64,000 nt of DNA from Fibrobacter sp. UWEL (GCF_900142535.1 NZ_FRBE01000006.1:1-64000); one strand, 5' to 3'; positions 9,417 through 18,467 are shown, counted from the first letter of the stretch. The notes: generated by a model not told the origin, from the sequence alone. A program made the numbers and translations.

Positions 9417-12400
9417 ATGAATTTTGATAGTCTGAACATCGGTTCCAACAACAGTTTCGATCCGTCCAAGAGCCTCTGCATCGAGGCCTCCGCAGGAACG
9501 GGCAAGACATACACCATCCAGCAGATTGTGGCACGTCTCATTAACGACGGCACACCGCTGAGCAAGATTCTCATTGTCACCTACACGGAAAAGGCCGCTG
9601 GTGAATTGAAGGATCGTATCCGCAAAAAAATTGAGGAAGTTCTCGACACCCAAAGATTGAATAAGGACAACAAGGACGATCCTGATTTCAACAAGGTGAA
9701 GGACATCCAGCTTTTCGCAGAAGCTTTGCGTGAAGTAGACAACGCCCCCATTTTCACCATCCATTCTTTCTGCCAAAAAACACTTCGCGAGAACGCCTAT
9801 GACGCAGGCCGACCTTTTGACATGGCCATGATCGACGAAAACTTCGTGGAAGGAATTGTGGCGGAATGGTCCCGCAGCAAATGGCTTGACAACCAGCTTT
9901 ATCAAATCCTGTTGAGCGCAGGCGTCAAGGCACAAAGCCTTATTGACGGACTTTCCGCATTGCTCTGCAATTCCATCAATATGTATAAAGGCGCCGACAA
10001 CAATGGAAGCGAAATCGTCAAGTTGAGTGAGCCAAAGGGTTTGACCTTCGGCAACATTAGCGCTACCCGTGACGAAGTTTGTGCCATGCTGGAACAAGGT
10101 GGCTTTGCAGGGCTCCTGAAAATCAAGGCTGTAGGCGAAGCTTATCTCACCTTGAAAAAATATGAAGACGCCACCTTTGATGCAGTTCAGCACCAGAAGA
10201 ATAAGGACGTAGCCAAAAACGGCAAAAGCGTCAAGGCATTCCTTGAAACCCTGGAAGTGTGGGACGGCAGCGGCGACAAAAAGATTTTCGGCACGCCGCA
10301 GTTTGGTAACGAACTGATCAGCGCCCAGCCTGCAGAACTTTTCGATGCGCTGAACCTTTTCTACGAAGGCTTGGACGATTCCGCTGGTATTTACAAAAAG
10401 ATCGGGAATGTCATCAAGAACATTTTCCTCTTTGAGCAGACTCCGGATTTGTTCAGCAAGTGGCAATCCTACAAGGACACCCACAAGTGTCAATCCTACA
10501 ATGACATGATTTTGTCGGTGCATCACGCAGTTCTCGCCAAAGATTCTAAGGGTGGCGAGTCTCTGCTTTGCAAGAAACTCCGCAAGCAGTATCGTTATGC
10601 GATCATTGATGAATTCCAGGATACCAACCAGCTGCAGTGGGATATTTTCAAGCAGTTGTTCAGCCCCATCTTTGTGGTAGGCGACCCCAAGCAATCCATC
10701 TATAGTTTCCAGGGCGCAGACGTTAACGTCTACCAGAAGGCTATTGAACATATTAAGACCGTAGGCGTCAAGAATGATTTGGTAAACAACTTCCGTTCTA
10801 CCAAGAGCATTATTGAAGGTTGCAACCACCTTTTTGAAGCTGTTGAAGGCAAGGACTTTTTCGCCAAGACTCAAAGCGACGAAGCTCCGGAAAATTCAGA
10901 ATCTCCGGACGTTGCCGCAATCACCTTCACGGAATCTCATTTCCCGGAAGGCGCCATCAAGCAAGAACCCACATTCAATGGCAAACCGCAGTTGCCCTTC
11001 ATCATTCCCGAAAAGGAAATTGATGAAACAGCCTTCGCTCAGGCGGCTGTAGAAAAGATTGTTGAGTTCTGCACATTCAAGAATGTAGATGGCACGCCCA
11101 AAACCGCATTGCAGGTTTTCGATAAGGACAATCCCAAAGAACTGCGAAACGTTACCTTCAAGGATTTCGCGGTTCTTGCCCGCACCCGTTCTGAAATGGA
11201 AATCATTGAAGACGTCATGCGAAACGCAGGCGTTCCCTTCGCCCGCTATAAGGACACCAACCTGTTTAACGGCAGGGAATGTGCAGAATGGATCGCGTTG
11301 TTCAAGGCCATCGACGCCAACGACTTTACAGCCCGTAACCGCAGGCTTTTAAACGAAGTTCTGATTACGGACTTTTTCCGCGTAAAGCTTTCGGACGCCG
11401 AAAAGGATCTCTTTGATGATCCCATGAATATTGTCCGCCAGCGAATCCAGGAATGGAAAGCTCTTGCAGAAAAAAGACGTTTTGCAGAATTACAGGAAAA
11501 GGTCTACGAGCATACTCAGGTAGAAAAGCACCTGATGGATCTTTCCATGCTGCAGAACCTGGCAAAGCTCCGTCAGATTGGTAACTACTGCATCGCATTC
11601 CTCTATCAGAATAACGCAAGCCTCAGCGACATTATCCGCCATCTGGAAGGTCTACGTAACGACAACGCCGACACCGATGACGAAGACGGCAACCTGGTGG
11701 CCAAGGGAACGGACTTCGACGCCGTTCAGGTCATGACCATTCACGCATCCAAGGGTTTGGAATTTCCCGTAGTCATTTCCGTCGCAGGCTTCAAACAGTT
11801 TAACGATAACGTCAGCGGACCCTTCATCTATCACGAAGGGGAATCCACCAAGATGGGTTTTGAAAGCGAGGATAAGGCTGTTCGCAAGTCCGAAGAAATC
11901 GAAGAATGGAAACGTCTGTTCTACGTGGATTTCACCCGCGCCTCCTCCGTCCTGATTATGCCCCGCTATCTCAAATGGCATGTAAAAGACAGCGATGCTT
12001 ACAAACCTGAATTTGAATTTCTGGGACGTGCGTTCAACAACCTGTGGGACAACCATAAGGAATATGCGGAACCGCTTCCCGAATGCAAATGGAATCCAGA
12101 ACGTCCCGGCCTGTTGCGTGACATCGTGAAGACTCAAATCCTGAAGCCTCTCAGCGATTCCTCCCGCGGAGAACAGGATGCAGGCTCCCGTGAGCAGCAA
12201 GAACTTTATGCAGATGAACTGCAGAAGAACATGGCCAAGCTCAGTGTTCTGCAATTCTCCTACTCCACATTGAACGGCAAGGCCGACGAATCCGTCAGCG
12301 AAACCGGTGGAGATCGTTCCAATAAGGACGACGGCAACGACGCCCAAGGTGCAGCAATTCAAGCTAGCCTGATTAAATATCCCAAGGGCAACAAGCTGGG

Positions 12401-13142
12401 TAACGCACTCCATTCCATTTTTGAAAATTTGAAATTCCAGGAATTCGGTCAGATCGTTAAAACTCTGGAATCCGCTAAGAATCACGCCCAGCTGGTGAAC
12501 CTTATTGACGATCATTTCAAGAAACAAGGTCTCCCCATCTGGAAGCATCAAAAGGAATGGACAGACTATACCGCAGAAATAGTGTGGAACACCCTTCACG
12601 CGGAACTTCCTGCCATTACCGGCGGGGAGCATACCGAGGAATCCTTCCCGCTGGTAAGCATCCCCACCAGCTGTATCAAGAAGGAATGTCAATTCAACGT
12701 GAATGCCACTCTTGCAGAATGTGGCGAAGCCAGCGATTATATCGTCCGCATGTTCAAGGGCTTTATGGACATGGTCTTTGTCCGCAATAATCGCTACAGC
12801 ATTCTGGACTGGAAATCCGACGTCCTTGAAAACGACATCTACAGCGATGCAGCCGTCCAGGCAAAGGTAGACGAGGACTACTCCATCCAGCGAGTTCTTT
12901 ACAGCTATTGCCTCATCAAGTGGCTCAAGCAATTCTATTCGGAAAAATCCGACGAAGAAATTTTCAATCAGCACTTCGGTGGTATTTACTACGTCTTCCT
13001 TCGCGGCACCTGCGAGGGCAAGGGCAGCGGCATTTACGCCCACACCTGGAAAACATTTGACGATTTGCAAAAAGCCTTCGATAAAATTAAGAGTCTGATG
13101 ACCAAGAAAAAAGCACAGGAAGGAGACGAAGACAATGACTAA
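9417..13142 (+). CDS. recB: Exodeoxyribonuclease V beta subunit RecB
   Basis: The start is the ATG at 9417 behind AAGGGAGGGGAAT, giving 1241 residues; an in-frame codon at 9399 lies before this site. SF1A helicase motifs are all present: EASAGTGKT (22-30), the aspartate-rich IIDEFQDTNQLQW, VVGDPKQSIYSFQGAD, MTIHASKGLEFPVV and LFYVDFTRA. The C-terminal nuclease has FMDMVF and, about 15 residues later, LDWKSD, the Asp-(x)-Asp-x-Lys pattern of the RecB nuclease. The enzyme is the 3'-5' motor and sole nuclease of RecBCD, which resects double-strand breaks for RecA loading. It overlaps recD by 8 bases, which suggests coupled translation. Confidence 0.95.
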   Translation: MNFDSLNIGSNNSFDPSKSLCIEASAGTGKTYTIQQIVARLINDGTPLSKILIVTYTEKAAGELKDRIRKKIEEVLDTQRLNKDNKDDPDFNKVKDIQLFAEALREVDNAPIFTIHSFCQKTLRENAYDAGRPFDMAMIDENFVEGIVAEWSRSKWLDNQLYQILLSAGVKAQSLIDGLSALLCNSINMYKGADNNGSEIVKLSEPKGLTFGNISATRDEVCAMLEQGGFAGLLKIKAVGEAYLTLKKYEDATFDAVQHQKNKDVAKNGKSVKAFLETLEVWDGSGDKKIFGTPQFGNELISAQPAELFDALNLFYEGLDDSAGIYKKIGNVIKNIFLFEQTPDLFSKWQSYKDTHKCQSYNDMILSVHHAVLAKDSKGGESLLCKKLRKQYRYAIIDEFQDTNQLQWDIFKQLFSPIFVVGDPKQSIYSFQGADVNVYQKAIEHIKTVGVKNDLVNNFRSTKSIIEGCNHLFEAVEGKDFFAKTQSDEAPENSESPDVAAITFTESHFPEGAIKQEPTFNGKPQLPFIIPEKEIDETAFAQAAVEKIVEFCTFKNVDGTPKTALQVFDKDNPKELRNVTFKDFAVLARTRSEMEIIEDVMRNAGVPFARYKDTNLFNGRECAEWIALFKAIDANDFTARNRRLLNEVLITDFFRVKLSDAEKDLFDDPMNIVRQRIQEWKALAEKRRFAELQEKVYEHTQVEKHLMDLSMLQNLAKLRQIGNYCIAFLYQNNASLSDIIRHLEGLRNDNADTDDEDGNLVAKGTDFDAVQVMTIHASKGLEFPVVISVAGFKQFNDNVSGPFIYHEGESTKMGFESEDKAVRKSEEIEEWKRLFYVDFTRASSVLIMPRYLKWHVKDSDAYKPEFEFLGRAFNNLWDNHKEYAEPLPECKWNPERPGLLRDIVKTQILKPLSDSSRGEQDAGSREQQELYADELQKNMAKLSVLQFSYSTLNGKADESVSETGGDRSNKDDGNDAQGAAIQASLIKYPKGNKLGNALHSIFENLKFQEFGQIVKTLESAKNHAQLVNLIDDHFKKQGLPIWKHQKEWTDYTAEIVWNTLHAELPAITGGEHTEESFPLVSIPTSCIKKECQFNVNATLAECGEASDYIVRMFKGFMDMVFVRNNRYSILDWKSDVLENDIYSDAAVQAKVDEDYSIQRVLYSYCLIKWLKQFYSEKSDEEIFNQHFGGIYYVFLRGTCEGKGSGIYAHTWKTFDDLQKAFDKIKSLMTKKKAQEGDEDND

Positions 13143-15153
13143 GGATATCATCACAAATGGTTCTGTCTCTCAATTCTTCGACTTGCTGCGAGAGGCCCGA
13201 GGTATCGCCGCCATTAACGCGCACCTTCAAAAGTTCGTACAGGATTTACAGCCCGACATTTCCGCAGACGCCCAGAAATATCTCCTGATGCTTTTATCCC
13301 TCCAGGAAGAGGGCAATACCCGTTTTTCCCTGGATCCCGAAATTTTCTACAAGAAATGGGAAACCAAGTGGAACGGATTGATGCTAAGCATTGACGCCGC
13401 AGAAATGCCCAGCGCCAGTGATTTTAAATCCGTAGTGGAAAAAGGCATCGTAGACATCCGTCAAAACAAGTACACCAACATCATTGATTGGAACGGCACC
13501 ACCAAACTTTTCGTGGTGAAGGAAAATTTCATTTTCGCCACCAAGTACTACAAGGCAAAAGTTGCCATCGAAAACGCAGCCACTACTCACTTTACCGACG
13601 GCAAGAACTTCCCCGAAGCCGACGTAAAGAAATGCACCCAGAAGGTAGCTACACTCCACAAGAAGAATCCGCGATTCACCAACGAAGAAAATCCTCAAGG
13701 AGAATTCCGAATTAACGAAGAGCAGGCTCAGGCCATTCTTCGCGGGCAAAAGGAAAATCTAATTATTACAGGCGGCCCCGGTACCGGCAAGACCACCGTG
13801 GTTCTCTACATCCTGTGGAATCTTCTGGAAAACAACCCTCAGTACCTTGAGGATTGGGAAATCAAGCTGGCAGCTCCCAGCGGAAAGGCCGCCGACCGCA
13901 TGCGCGAAAGTATTGCAGGCGGCCTAGCCGACATCAATGACGAATTTAAGAACAGTCCTATATTCAAGAAGTTGGAAGGTCTTGAAAGTTACACCATCCA
14001 TCGTCTGCTCAAGTACCTCCCCAAAACAGGAAAGTTCTACTACAATAGCGAAACCCAATTCAGCGAAAGGACCATTTTCGTCATTGACGAAGCCAGCATG
14101 ATTGACATCTCGCTGTTCGCCGCTCTTTTGCAGGCCATTGCCGCGGGCTCCCGCATTTTCATTCTAGGCGATCCGTTCCAGCTCCCTTCTGTGGAAGCAG
14201 GTGCTGTTCTGGGAGAAATCCTCTCCCATCAAAATAGGAGTCGCAATTTTGTGGTGAAGCTCTTGAAGTCCAACCGCTTTACCGATGATTCAAACATCGG
14301 GCAGCTAGCCCACGCCATCCAGGCCCGTGCGGAAGGATCCGAAACCGGTCCCGTTTCCTTCCTGGAAATTCAGGAAAAAGTCCGCGAAGCCGCCCGACAC
14401 AAAAACCGCACAGAACCCAAGGACAAAATCCTGCTGAAATCTCTGGATGGAATGGGCGGGCTGTTCGAGGAACAGGTCCAGAATCTGGTTTGCGAAACTC
14501 TGGAACCCTTCAGCATCCTGCCGGAACTTGCAGAACAAATCATCCCCGACGCTTCCCTCCTGAATGAACAGCAGAGAGACGAACAAAACAGCATTCGTGA
14601 AAAACTCTGGAACTTGACCCTCTCCCTGCGATTACTTTCCGCAGAACGCAGAGGCACCTGCGGGGTAGAAAACCTCAACAAGGTGGCCTGCAAGAAAATT
14701 CGCGGTCACTGGATCAATTACTGCCGCCGATTCGCACCGGATTTCGTCCCCCCGCGAAGCAGGTACTTCCCGGGACAGCTCCTGATCCTCACCCAGAATC
14801 AGGCCATGTACAAGTTGTATAACGGCGACACCGGAGTGGTGATTTTCCACGAGGAACGTCCCTACCTCATGTTGAAGAAGGACGATTTCGTCTTTTACCC
14901 CCTCTCCCTGCTGCCCGAGGACTCCCTGGAACCGGCTTTTGCCATTACCATCCACAAGTCCCAGGGGTCTGAGTACAAGCACGTAACCATGTTCCTACCC
15001 AAACAGAAGGGTCACCCCCTGCTCACCAACCAGATTCTCTACACGGGCATCACCCGCGCCAAGGAAGAAGTGGTCATTATCGCCACCCCCGAGGCCTTCG
15101 ACGACGCCTGTTGTACAGTTACGGAACGCGAAACCGGGATTATAATGATGTAG
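13135..15153 (+). CDS. recD: Exodeoxyribonuclease V alpha subunit RecD
   Basis: The 672-residue SF1B helicase has ITGGPGTGKTT (Walker A, about residues 211-221), FVIDEASMIDISL (Walker B), ILGDPFQLPSVEAGAVLG (motif III) and the C-terminal AITIHKSQGSEYKHV and YTGITRAKEEV (motifs V and VI). In RecBCD this is the fast 5'-3' motor. The N-terminal 190 residues fit the RecD domain that contacts RecC. The ATG lies inside the recB end, with AGGAGACGAAGACA just before it as the ribosome binding site. The recC-recB-recD order is compact and complete, so a working double-strand break repair complex is expected. Confidence 0.94.
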   Translation: MTKDIITNGSVSQFFDLLREARGIAAINAHLQKFVQDLQPDISADAQKYLLMLLSLQEEGNTRFSLDPEIFYKKWETKWNGLMLSIDAAEMPSASDFKSVVEKGIVDIRQNKYTNIIDWNGTTKLFVVKENFIFATKYYKAKVAIENAATTHFTDGKNFPEADVKKCTQKVATLHKKNPRFTNEENPQGEFRINEEQAQAILRGQKENLIITGGPGTGKTTVVLYILWNLLENNPQYLEDWEIKLAAPSGKAADRMRESIAGGLADINDEFKNSPIFKKLEGLESYTIHRLLKYLPKTGKFYYNSETQFSERTIFVIDEASMIDISLFAALLQAIAAGSRIFILGDPFQLPSVEAGAVLGEILSHQNRSRNFVVKLLKSNRFTDDSNIGQLAHAIQARAEGSETGPVSFLEIQEKVREAARHKNRTEPKDKILLKSLDGMGGLFEEQVQNLVCETLEPFSILPELAEQIIPDASLLNEQQRDEQNSIREKLWNLTLSLRLLSAERRGTCGVENLNKVACKKIRGHWINYCRRFAPDFVPPRSRYFPGQLLILTQNQAMYKLYNGDTGVVIFHEERPYLMLKKDDFVFYPLSLLPEDSLEPAFAITIHKSQGSEYKHVTMFLPKQKGHPLLTNQILYTGITRAKEEVVIIATPEAFDDACCTVTERETGIIMM

Positions 15154-15177
15154 GGGGGGGGCGCAGACCTTTTGTGT

Positions 15178-15204
15178 TTGAGGGGCGCTAAAGCGCCTCC
15201 TCAA
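15178..15204. repeat. 27-nt hairpin element (TTGAGG family)
   Basis: A 27-base unit begins TTGAGGGGCGC, has a TAAA loop and ends GCGCCTCCTCAA, forming a long stem. Units of the same length with a different inner stem (GTAC instead of GCGC) lie at 54293, 54437 and 54581, and a looser one at 54700. The paired changes keep the stem, which supports selection for, or inheritance of, a hairpin. Confidence 0.65.
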
Positions 15205-15313
15205 AGGCTGTCGAGATGGCTTTGCGGGCTTTCGCCCGCTCGCCTAGGCATTTAGACGTTCTAAACCGCCGAGTGGAACGCGAGGCGGCAGGACTTTGCG
15301 TAGCAAATGTCCT

Positions 15314-15341
15314 GGGGGGTCCAGGGGGCAAAGCCCCTTGC
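15314..15341 (-). repeat. GC-rich dispersed element (GGGGTCC...GCCCCTTGC)
   Basis: Read on the minus strand the unit is GCAAGGGGCTTTGCCCCCTG followed by GACCCCCC. Close relatives are at 54847-54875 on the same strand and, in plus orientation, at each start of the 144-bp tandem copies from 54215. The stretch 15154-15484 has no convincing gene: it holds this element, the hairpin at 15178, more GC-rich inverted repeats at 15219-15290 and a terminator. Confidence 0.6.
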
Positions 15342-15347
15342 GTCTTG

Positions 15348-15382
15348 AAAAATGGCGATTTTTCAACAAAATCGCCATTTTT
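15348..15382 (+). terminator. Probable terminator of the recCBD operon
   Basis: AAAAATGGCGATTTT pairs perfectly with AAAATCGCCATTTTT across a CAAC loop. The stem itself supplies A and T runs on both sides, so it can end transcription in either direction. It is the first such structure after recD, about 195 bases past its stop, with repeat elements between. Confidence 0.7.
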
Positions 15383-15484
15383 CGTAAAATACGGGTTTTA
15401 CAACACCTGTTGAAAAAATTTCAACGGCATTTCTCAACACCCCCTTTAAGGTTGAACTCTAGATAACTACTTTTGTATAAATTT

Positions 15485-16348
15485 ATGAACATGCCTGAAG
15501 TATTAGAGTATCTAGAATATCGCGAATTTTTGAGAGATTGGTTTGTCGAGACTAAAAAGGACAATCCGTTCACCTCATACCGCTATCTCGGCCAAAAGAC
15601 CGGCGTTGACCCGGCCTGGCTTGTTCGTGTATTCCAGAAGGAAGGCCACCTGAACGAAAGCACCCTGCCGGTGTTTATCCGCCTTTGCGGTCTGGACGAC
15701 CGTCGTGCCGAATACTTCAAGACTCTTTACCGTTTTAACAAGACCAAGGCGAAGCAGGCTCTTTCTGAACTGTACTACCGCCTGATGGAACTGCGCTCCC
15801 TGGAAACCCGCGTTCTTTCTACGCCGGAACTTTCCTACTTCGGTAGCTGGGCATGCGCCGCTCTCCGCGCCCTCATTGGCATTACCAAGGACACCAGCGA
15901 TTTGAACAAGCTGGCAGCCAACCTGACTCCGGCTATTTCTCAGGACGAAGCCCGCAATGCACTGGGCGTCATGAAGCAGCTGGGCCTTGTTGTCCCCGAT
16001 GGAAACGGCGGCTGGAACATTACAGACCAGATCGTAAGTACCGGCGGCGAAGTGAAGAGCACTGCCGTCCGAGACTTCCACAGACGCACTCTGGAACTGG
16101 CACTGGAATCCATTGACCGTCATAAGCCCGACGATCGTGACATCTCCAGCGTGGTATTTACCGCCGATGAGTCCGACCTTCCGGAAATCCGCCATCGTAT
16201 CGAGGAATTCCGTCGTGGCCTCCTGCAGTTTGCCCGCAAGAGCGAACGTGCCGATCGCGTCTATGCACTGAACATCGCAATGTACCCCCTGTCCAACAAG
16301 GTGGACGACCCCTGCACGGGTTCTGAGCCTCCTAAGAAGGGGGCGTAA
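15485..16348 (+). CDS. TIGR02147 family protein (Fibrobacter paralogous regulator-like)
   Basis: The 287-residue product from the ATG at 15485 shows the family's opening (EYLEYREFLRDWF, then TSYRYLGQKTGVDPAWLVRVF), a helix-turn-helix-like region near residues 20-60. A middle winged-helix-like part contains ARNALGVMKQLGLVV, and a DUF4423-type C-terminal domain follows (about 170-275). The family is a large paralogous set in Fibrobacter, usually beside genes for secreted or lipid-anchored proteins, and is presumed to be regulatory. A TTG at 15473 is a possible but less likely start; neither has a strong ribosome binding site. Its stop overlaps the ATG of the next gene (TAATG). Confidence 0.85.
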   Translation: MNMPEVLEYLEYREFLRDWFVETKKDNPFTSYRYLGQKTGVDPAWLVRVFQKEGHLNESTLPVFIRLCGLDDRRAEYFKTLYRFNKTKAKQALSELYYRLMELRSLETRVLSTPELSYFGSWACAALRALIGITKDTSDLNKLAANLTPAISQDEARNALGVMKQLGLVVPDGNGGWNITDQIVSTGGEVKSTAVRDFHRRTLELALESIDRHKPDDRDISSVVFTADESDLPEIRHRIEEFRRGLLQFARKSERADRVYALNIAMYPLSNKVDDPCTGSEPPKKGA

Positions 16349-17580
16349 TGAGACACTTCAGCGATTTTTTATATCTTTTGGACATGCATAAGTCTTACAG
16401 AACATTAGCTGTTTCTGCAGTCCTTGGCTTTGGCCTTGGTCTTTCAGCATGTTCTGATAGCCAAGTCGCAGGTGGCGGTCCCTCCGGTTCCGAAGCGGGC
16501 AACGCCATTACCGCACAGCTTTTGACCGCAGACGCAAAGCCTGCCACCTCGGCAAAGATCAAGATTATCGACAGCGAAAGCCTGGATGGCGCAGCTAGTG
16601 CACGCATCGTCAAAGCAGATCGTAACGGCAACATCACCATTCCCGATATGCCAAAGGGTAGCTACATTCTGGAAGCAACCCAAGGTGATGAAGCGCTCCA
16701 GATGAGTATTGACTACGATGGTAACAAGCAGGAATTAGGTCTTGCCGCCCTGGAAAAAACCGTCAGTGTTTCTGGTAAGGTTAGCGAAAGTAACGGTACC
16801 ATCAAGATTCGCGGCATGGACCATTCCGCCCCCGTTGTAGATGGCAACTTCACAATCAACTCCTTACCTGCAGGCGCCATAAGCCTGGTATTCGTTCCCA
16901 GTGAATCCATCGACACCTCCATGTCCTATGTGGCAGTGGAAGCCGGCGAACAAATTGAAGCAAAGTCCTTTGCAGAAGAAAAGGAAGCATTGCTCCTGGA
17001 AGACTTCCAGGACAGCAATTACCAGCACCGTTTTATGCTGCCCCACACCTATGACGGTGGTTGGTGGTATTTCACCATGGAAGAAGACGCTGTTGAAGCG
17101 CAAAACCTGACTAAAGACGGTCTCATCTCCTTGGATAAGGAAGAAAACGGCAACATCGCAGCCCACGTTCAAATGGTTATCAACAATGGTGGATGGGCAC
17201 TTATAGGAGTAGAACTCGGCAAGAGCGACAAGAAGCTATGTAACGACATTTCCTCCGTTGAATCCGTTTCCTTCAGAGCCAAGGGCGCAGCCACCCTCGT
17301 ATTTAAGGTAATGCACATTCCCGACAGAGACTCTACCGAAGAATACAAGGAAAATGTCATCTTCGAAAGCGAGTTCAAACCCAACGATGATTGGAGTACA
17401 TTTACCATGCCCATCGCCGAACATGTACAACCTGGTACAAGTTTGACCTGCGCTACCCAGATTGCATGGCTCTTCAAGTATGTTAAACCGGCAGATGGCG
17501 AAGACACGCCCGTAAGCGAGCTGTGGCTGGATGACATCAAACTGATTGGCGGCGATCGCCAGCAGATTTGGGCACGCTAA
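16348..17580 (+). CDS. Lipoprotein with Ig-like and carbohydrate-binding-like domains, partner of TIGR02147 gene
   Basis: The frame from the ATG at 16348 has a strong AAGAAGGGGG site and encodes 410 residues. An ATG at 16384 gives a more typical signal (MHKSYRTLAVSAV, lipobox LSAC), so either start is possible. After the lipid Cys comes a Gly/Ser stretch. Next is a carboxypeptidase-regulatory-like beta domain (about residues 50-160, with GNITIPDMPKGSYILEA). The C-terminal jelly-roll-like part (about 205-405) contains LLEDFQDSNYQHRF and LWLDDIKLIGG, a pattern seen in CBM11/CIA30-like modules. It is probably exposed on the envelope. It is translationally coupled to the regulator before it and the methyltransferase after it. 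Confidence 0.8.
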   Translation: MRHFSDFLYLLDMHKSYRTLAVSAVLGFGLGLSACSDSQVAGGGPSGSEAGNAITAQLLTADAKPATSAKIKIIDSESLDGAASARIVKADRNGNITIPDMPKGSYILEATQGDEALQMSIDYDGNKQELGLAALEKTVSVSGKVSESNGTIKIRGMDHSAPVVDGNFTINSLPAGAISLVFVPSESIDTSMSYVAVEAGEQIEAKSFAEEKEALLLEDFQDSNYQHRFMLPHTYDGGWWYFTMEEDAVEAQNLTKDGLISLDKEENGNIAAHVQMVINNGGWALIGVELGKSDKKLCNDISSVESVSFRAKGAATLVFKVMHIPDRDSTEEYKENVIFESEFKPNDDWSTFTMPIAEHVQPGTSLTCATQIAWLFKYVKPADGEDTPVSELWLDDIKLIGGDRQQIWAR

Positions 17581-18437
17581 TGAGCGATAAAGATTGCAGC
17601 CAAAGCTACAATCCCAAAGCCGTCACATCTAACCAGACGGACATTTATAAAAATCTTGAACAGGTGGTTCGCAAGTATGCAGCCACCCGTTTTTTACGCC
17701 CGGTAGCAGACCATACCCGCGAGGCTTTTGAGTCCGCAAGACAGTTCGTCCAGAATTTTTATGAGACCACCGGCTCAATTCCAGTTGTCATCCCCGGCTC
17801 GACCGGGGATCTTACAGATCCAATCGCGAAGGGAGCGTTTCCCGTTATTCTAGACTCCGGTTGCGGCACGGGAGAAAGCACCCTCCATCTGGCCCGCAGG
17901 TTTCCAGGCGTACCCGTCATCGGGATCGACAAGTCCGCCGTCCGTCTGAATAAGGCGGGAAACGAACATCAGCTAGAAAATGTTTCACCGCTAGATTCTC
18001 GCCTTCGCGAGAATGACAAAGAGAATCTCGCGGTACCCGCCAATGCATTCTGGGTCCGCGGAGAACTTCTGGATTTCTGGCGCTTGGCGCTGGACGAAGT
18101 ACAGGCTGGCCGCTGGACCATCCCGCATCACGCAGTCTTTTACCCCAATCCTTGGCCTAAGGAAAGTGAAGCCACCCGCAGGTTCCACCTCCATCCCATT
18201 TTTTCCACCATGATGGCCTTGGGACACGTCACGGAGTTACGTACCAACTGGGAAATCTACGCCAGGGAATTTGCAGAAGCCGCCCGCATCCTGGCAGACA
18301 GCAACGCCTCGGCCGACTCACCAATCTTGCCCACCATCACTTGCGAAGCCTTCCAGCCGATCCATCCGGAAACCGCCTTCGAGCGCAAATACAAAGAAGC
18401 CCGCCAACAGTTGTGGCGGGTCCTCGTCCAAAAGTAA
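17580..18437 (+). CDS. trmB: TrmB-like tRNA (guanine-N7) methyltransferase with two repeat-derived insertions
   Basis: The start is the ATG of a TAATG overlap at 17580, giving 285 residues. The SAM-binding motif is LDSGCGTGESTLHLARRFPG followed by VIGIDKSAVRLNKA, and the TrmB signature appears as YPNPWPKESEATRRFHLHP (the family has FPDPWPK..HxKRR). The family makes m7G46 in tRNA. The protein is longer than typical TrmB (about 200-240). Two of the extra pieces are translated copies of dispersed palindromic repeats: VVIPGSTGDL, encoded from 17784, and LDSRLRENDKENLA, encoded from about 17991. Both keep the frame and fall just before the SAM motif and just after the second strand, at plausible loop positions. 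Activity and tRNA target are inferred. Confidence 0.82.
   Translation: MSDKDCSQSYNPKAVTSNQTDIYKNLEQVVRKYAATRFLRPVADHTREAFESARQFVQNFYETTGSIPVVIPGSTGDLTDPIAKGAFPVILDSGCGTGESTLHLARRFPGVPVIGIDKSAVRLNKAGNEHQLENVSPLDSRLRENDKENLAVPANAFWVRGELLDFWRLALDEVQAGRWTIPHHAVFYPNPWPKESEATRRFHLHPIFSTMMALGHVTELRTNWEIYAREFAEAARILADSNASADSPILPTITCEAFQPIHPETAFERKYKEARQQLWRVLVQK
17786..17811 (+). repeat. Palindromic repeat inside the TrmB-like gene, unit 1
   Basis: TGTCATCCCCGGCTCGACCG continues to GGGGATC and forms the perfect arms ATCCCCGG/CCGGGGAT around CTCGA. It begins like the intergenic GTCATCC repeats. It is read in frame as VIPGSTGD. Confidence 0.75.
17991..18034 (+). repeat. Palindromic repeat inside the TrmB-like gene, unit 2
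   Basis: GATTCTCGCCTTCGCGAGAA forms a hairpin (ATTCTCG/CGAGAAT). It is followed by TGACAAAGAGAATCTCGCGG, which repeats the arm. It is read in frame as DSRLRENDKENLA, a peptide typical of translated dispersed repeats of this kind. Confidence 0.75.
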
Positions 18438-18467
18438 TCTTGCCCTCCGGCAAACTCAGGGATCTAA

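Noticed and set aside
9402-10874. Long minus-strand frame (490 aa) over recB
   Set aside because: Antisense to well-conserved recB motifs and without a ribosome site. The same holds for 11652-13154 and 7189-8094.
15216-15413. Short open frame in the gap after recD
   Set aside because: It runs through inverted repeats and a terminator; no ribosome site or domain.
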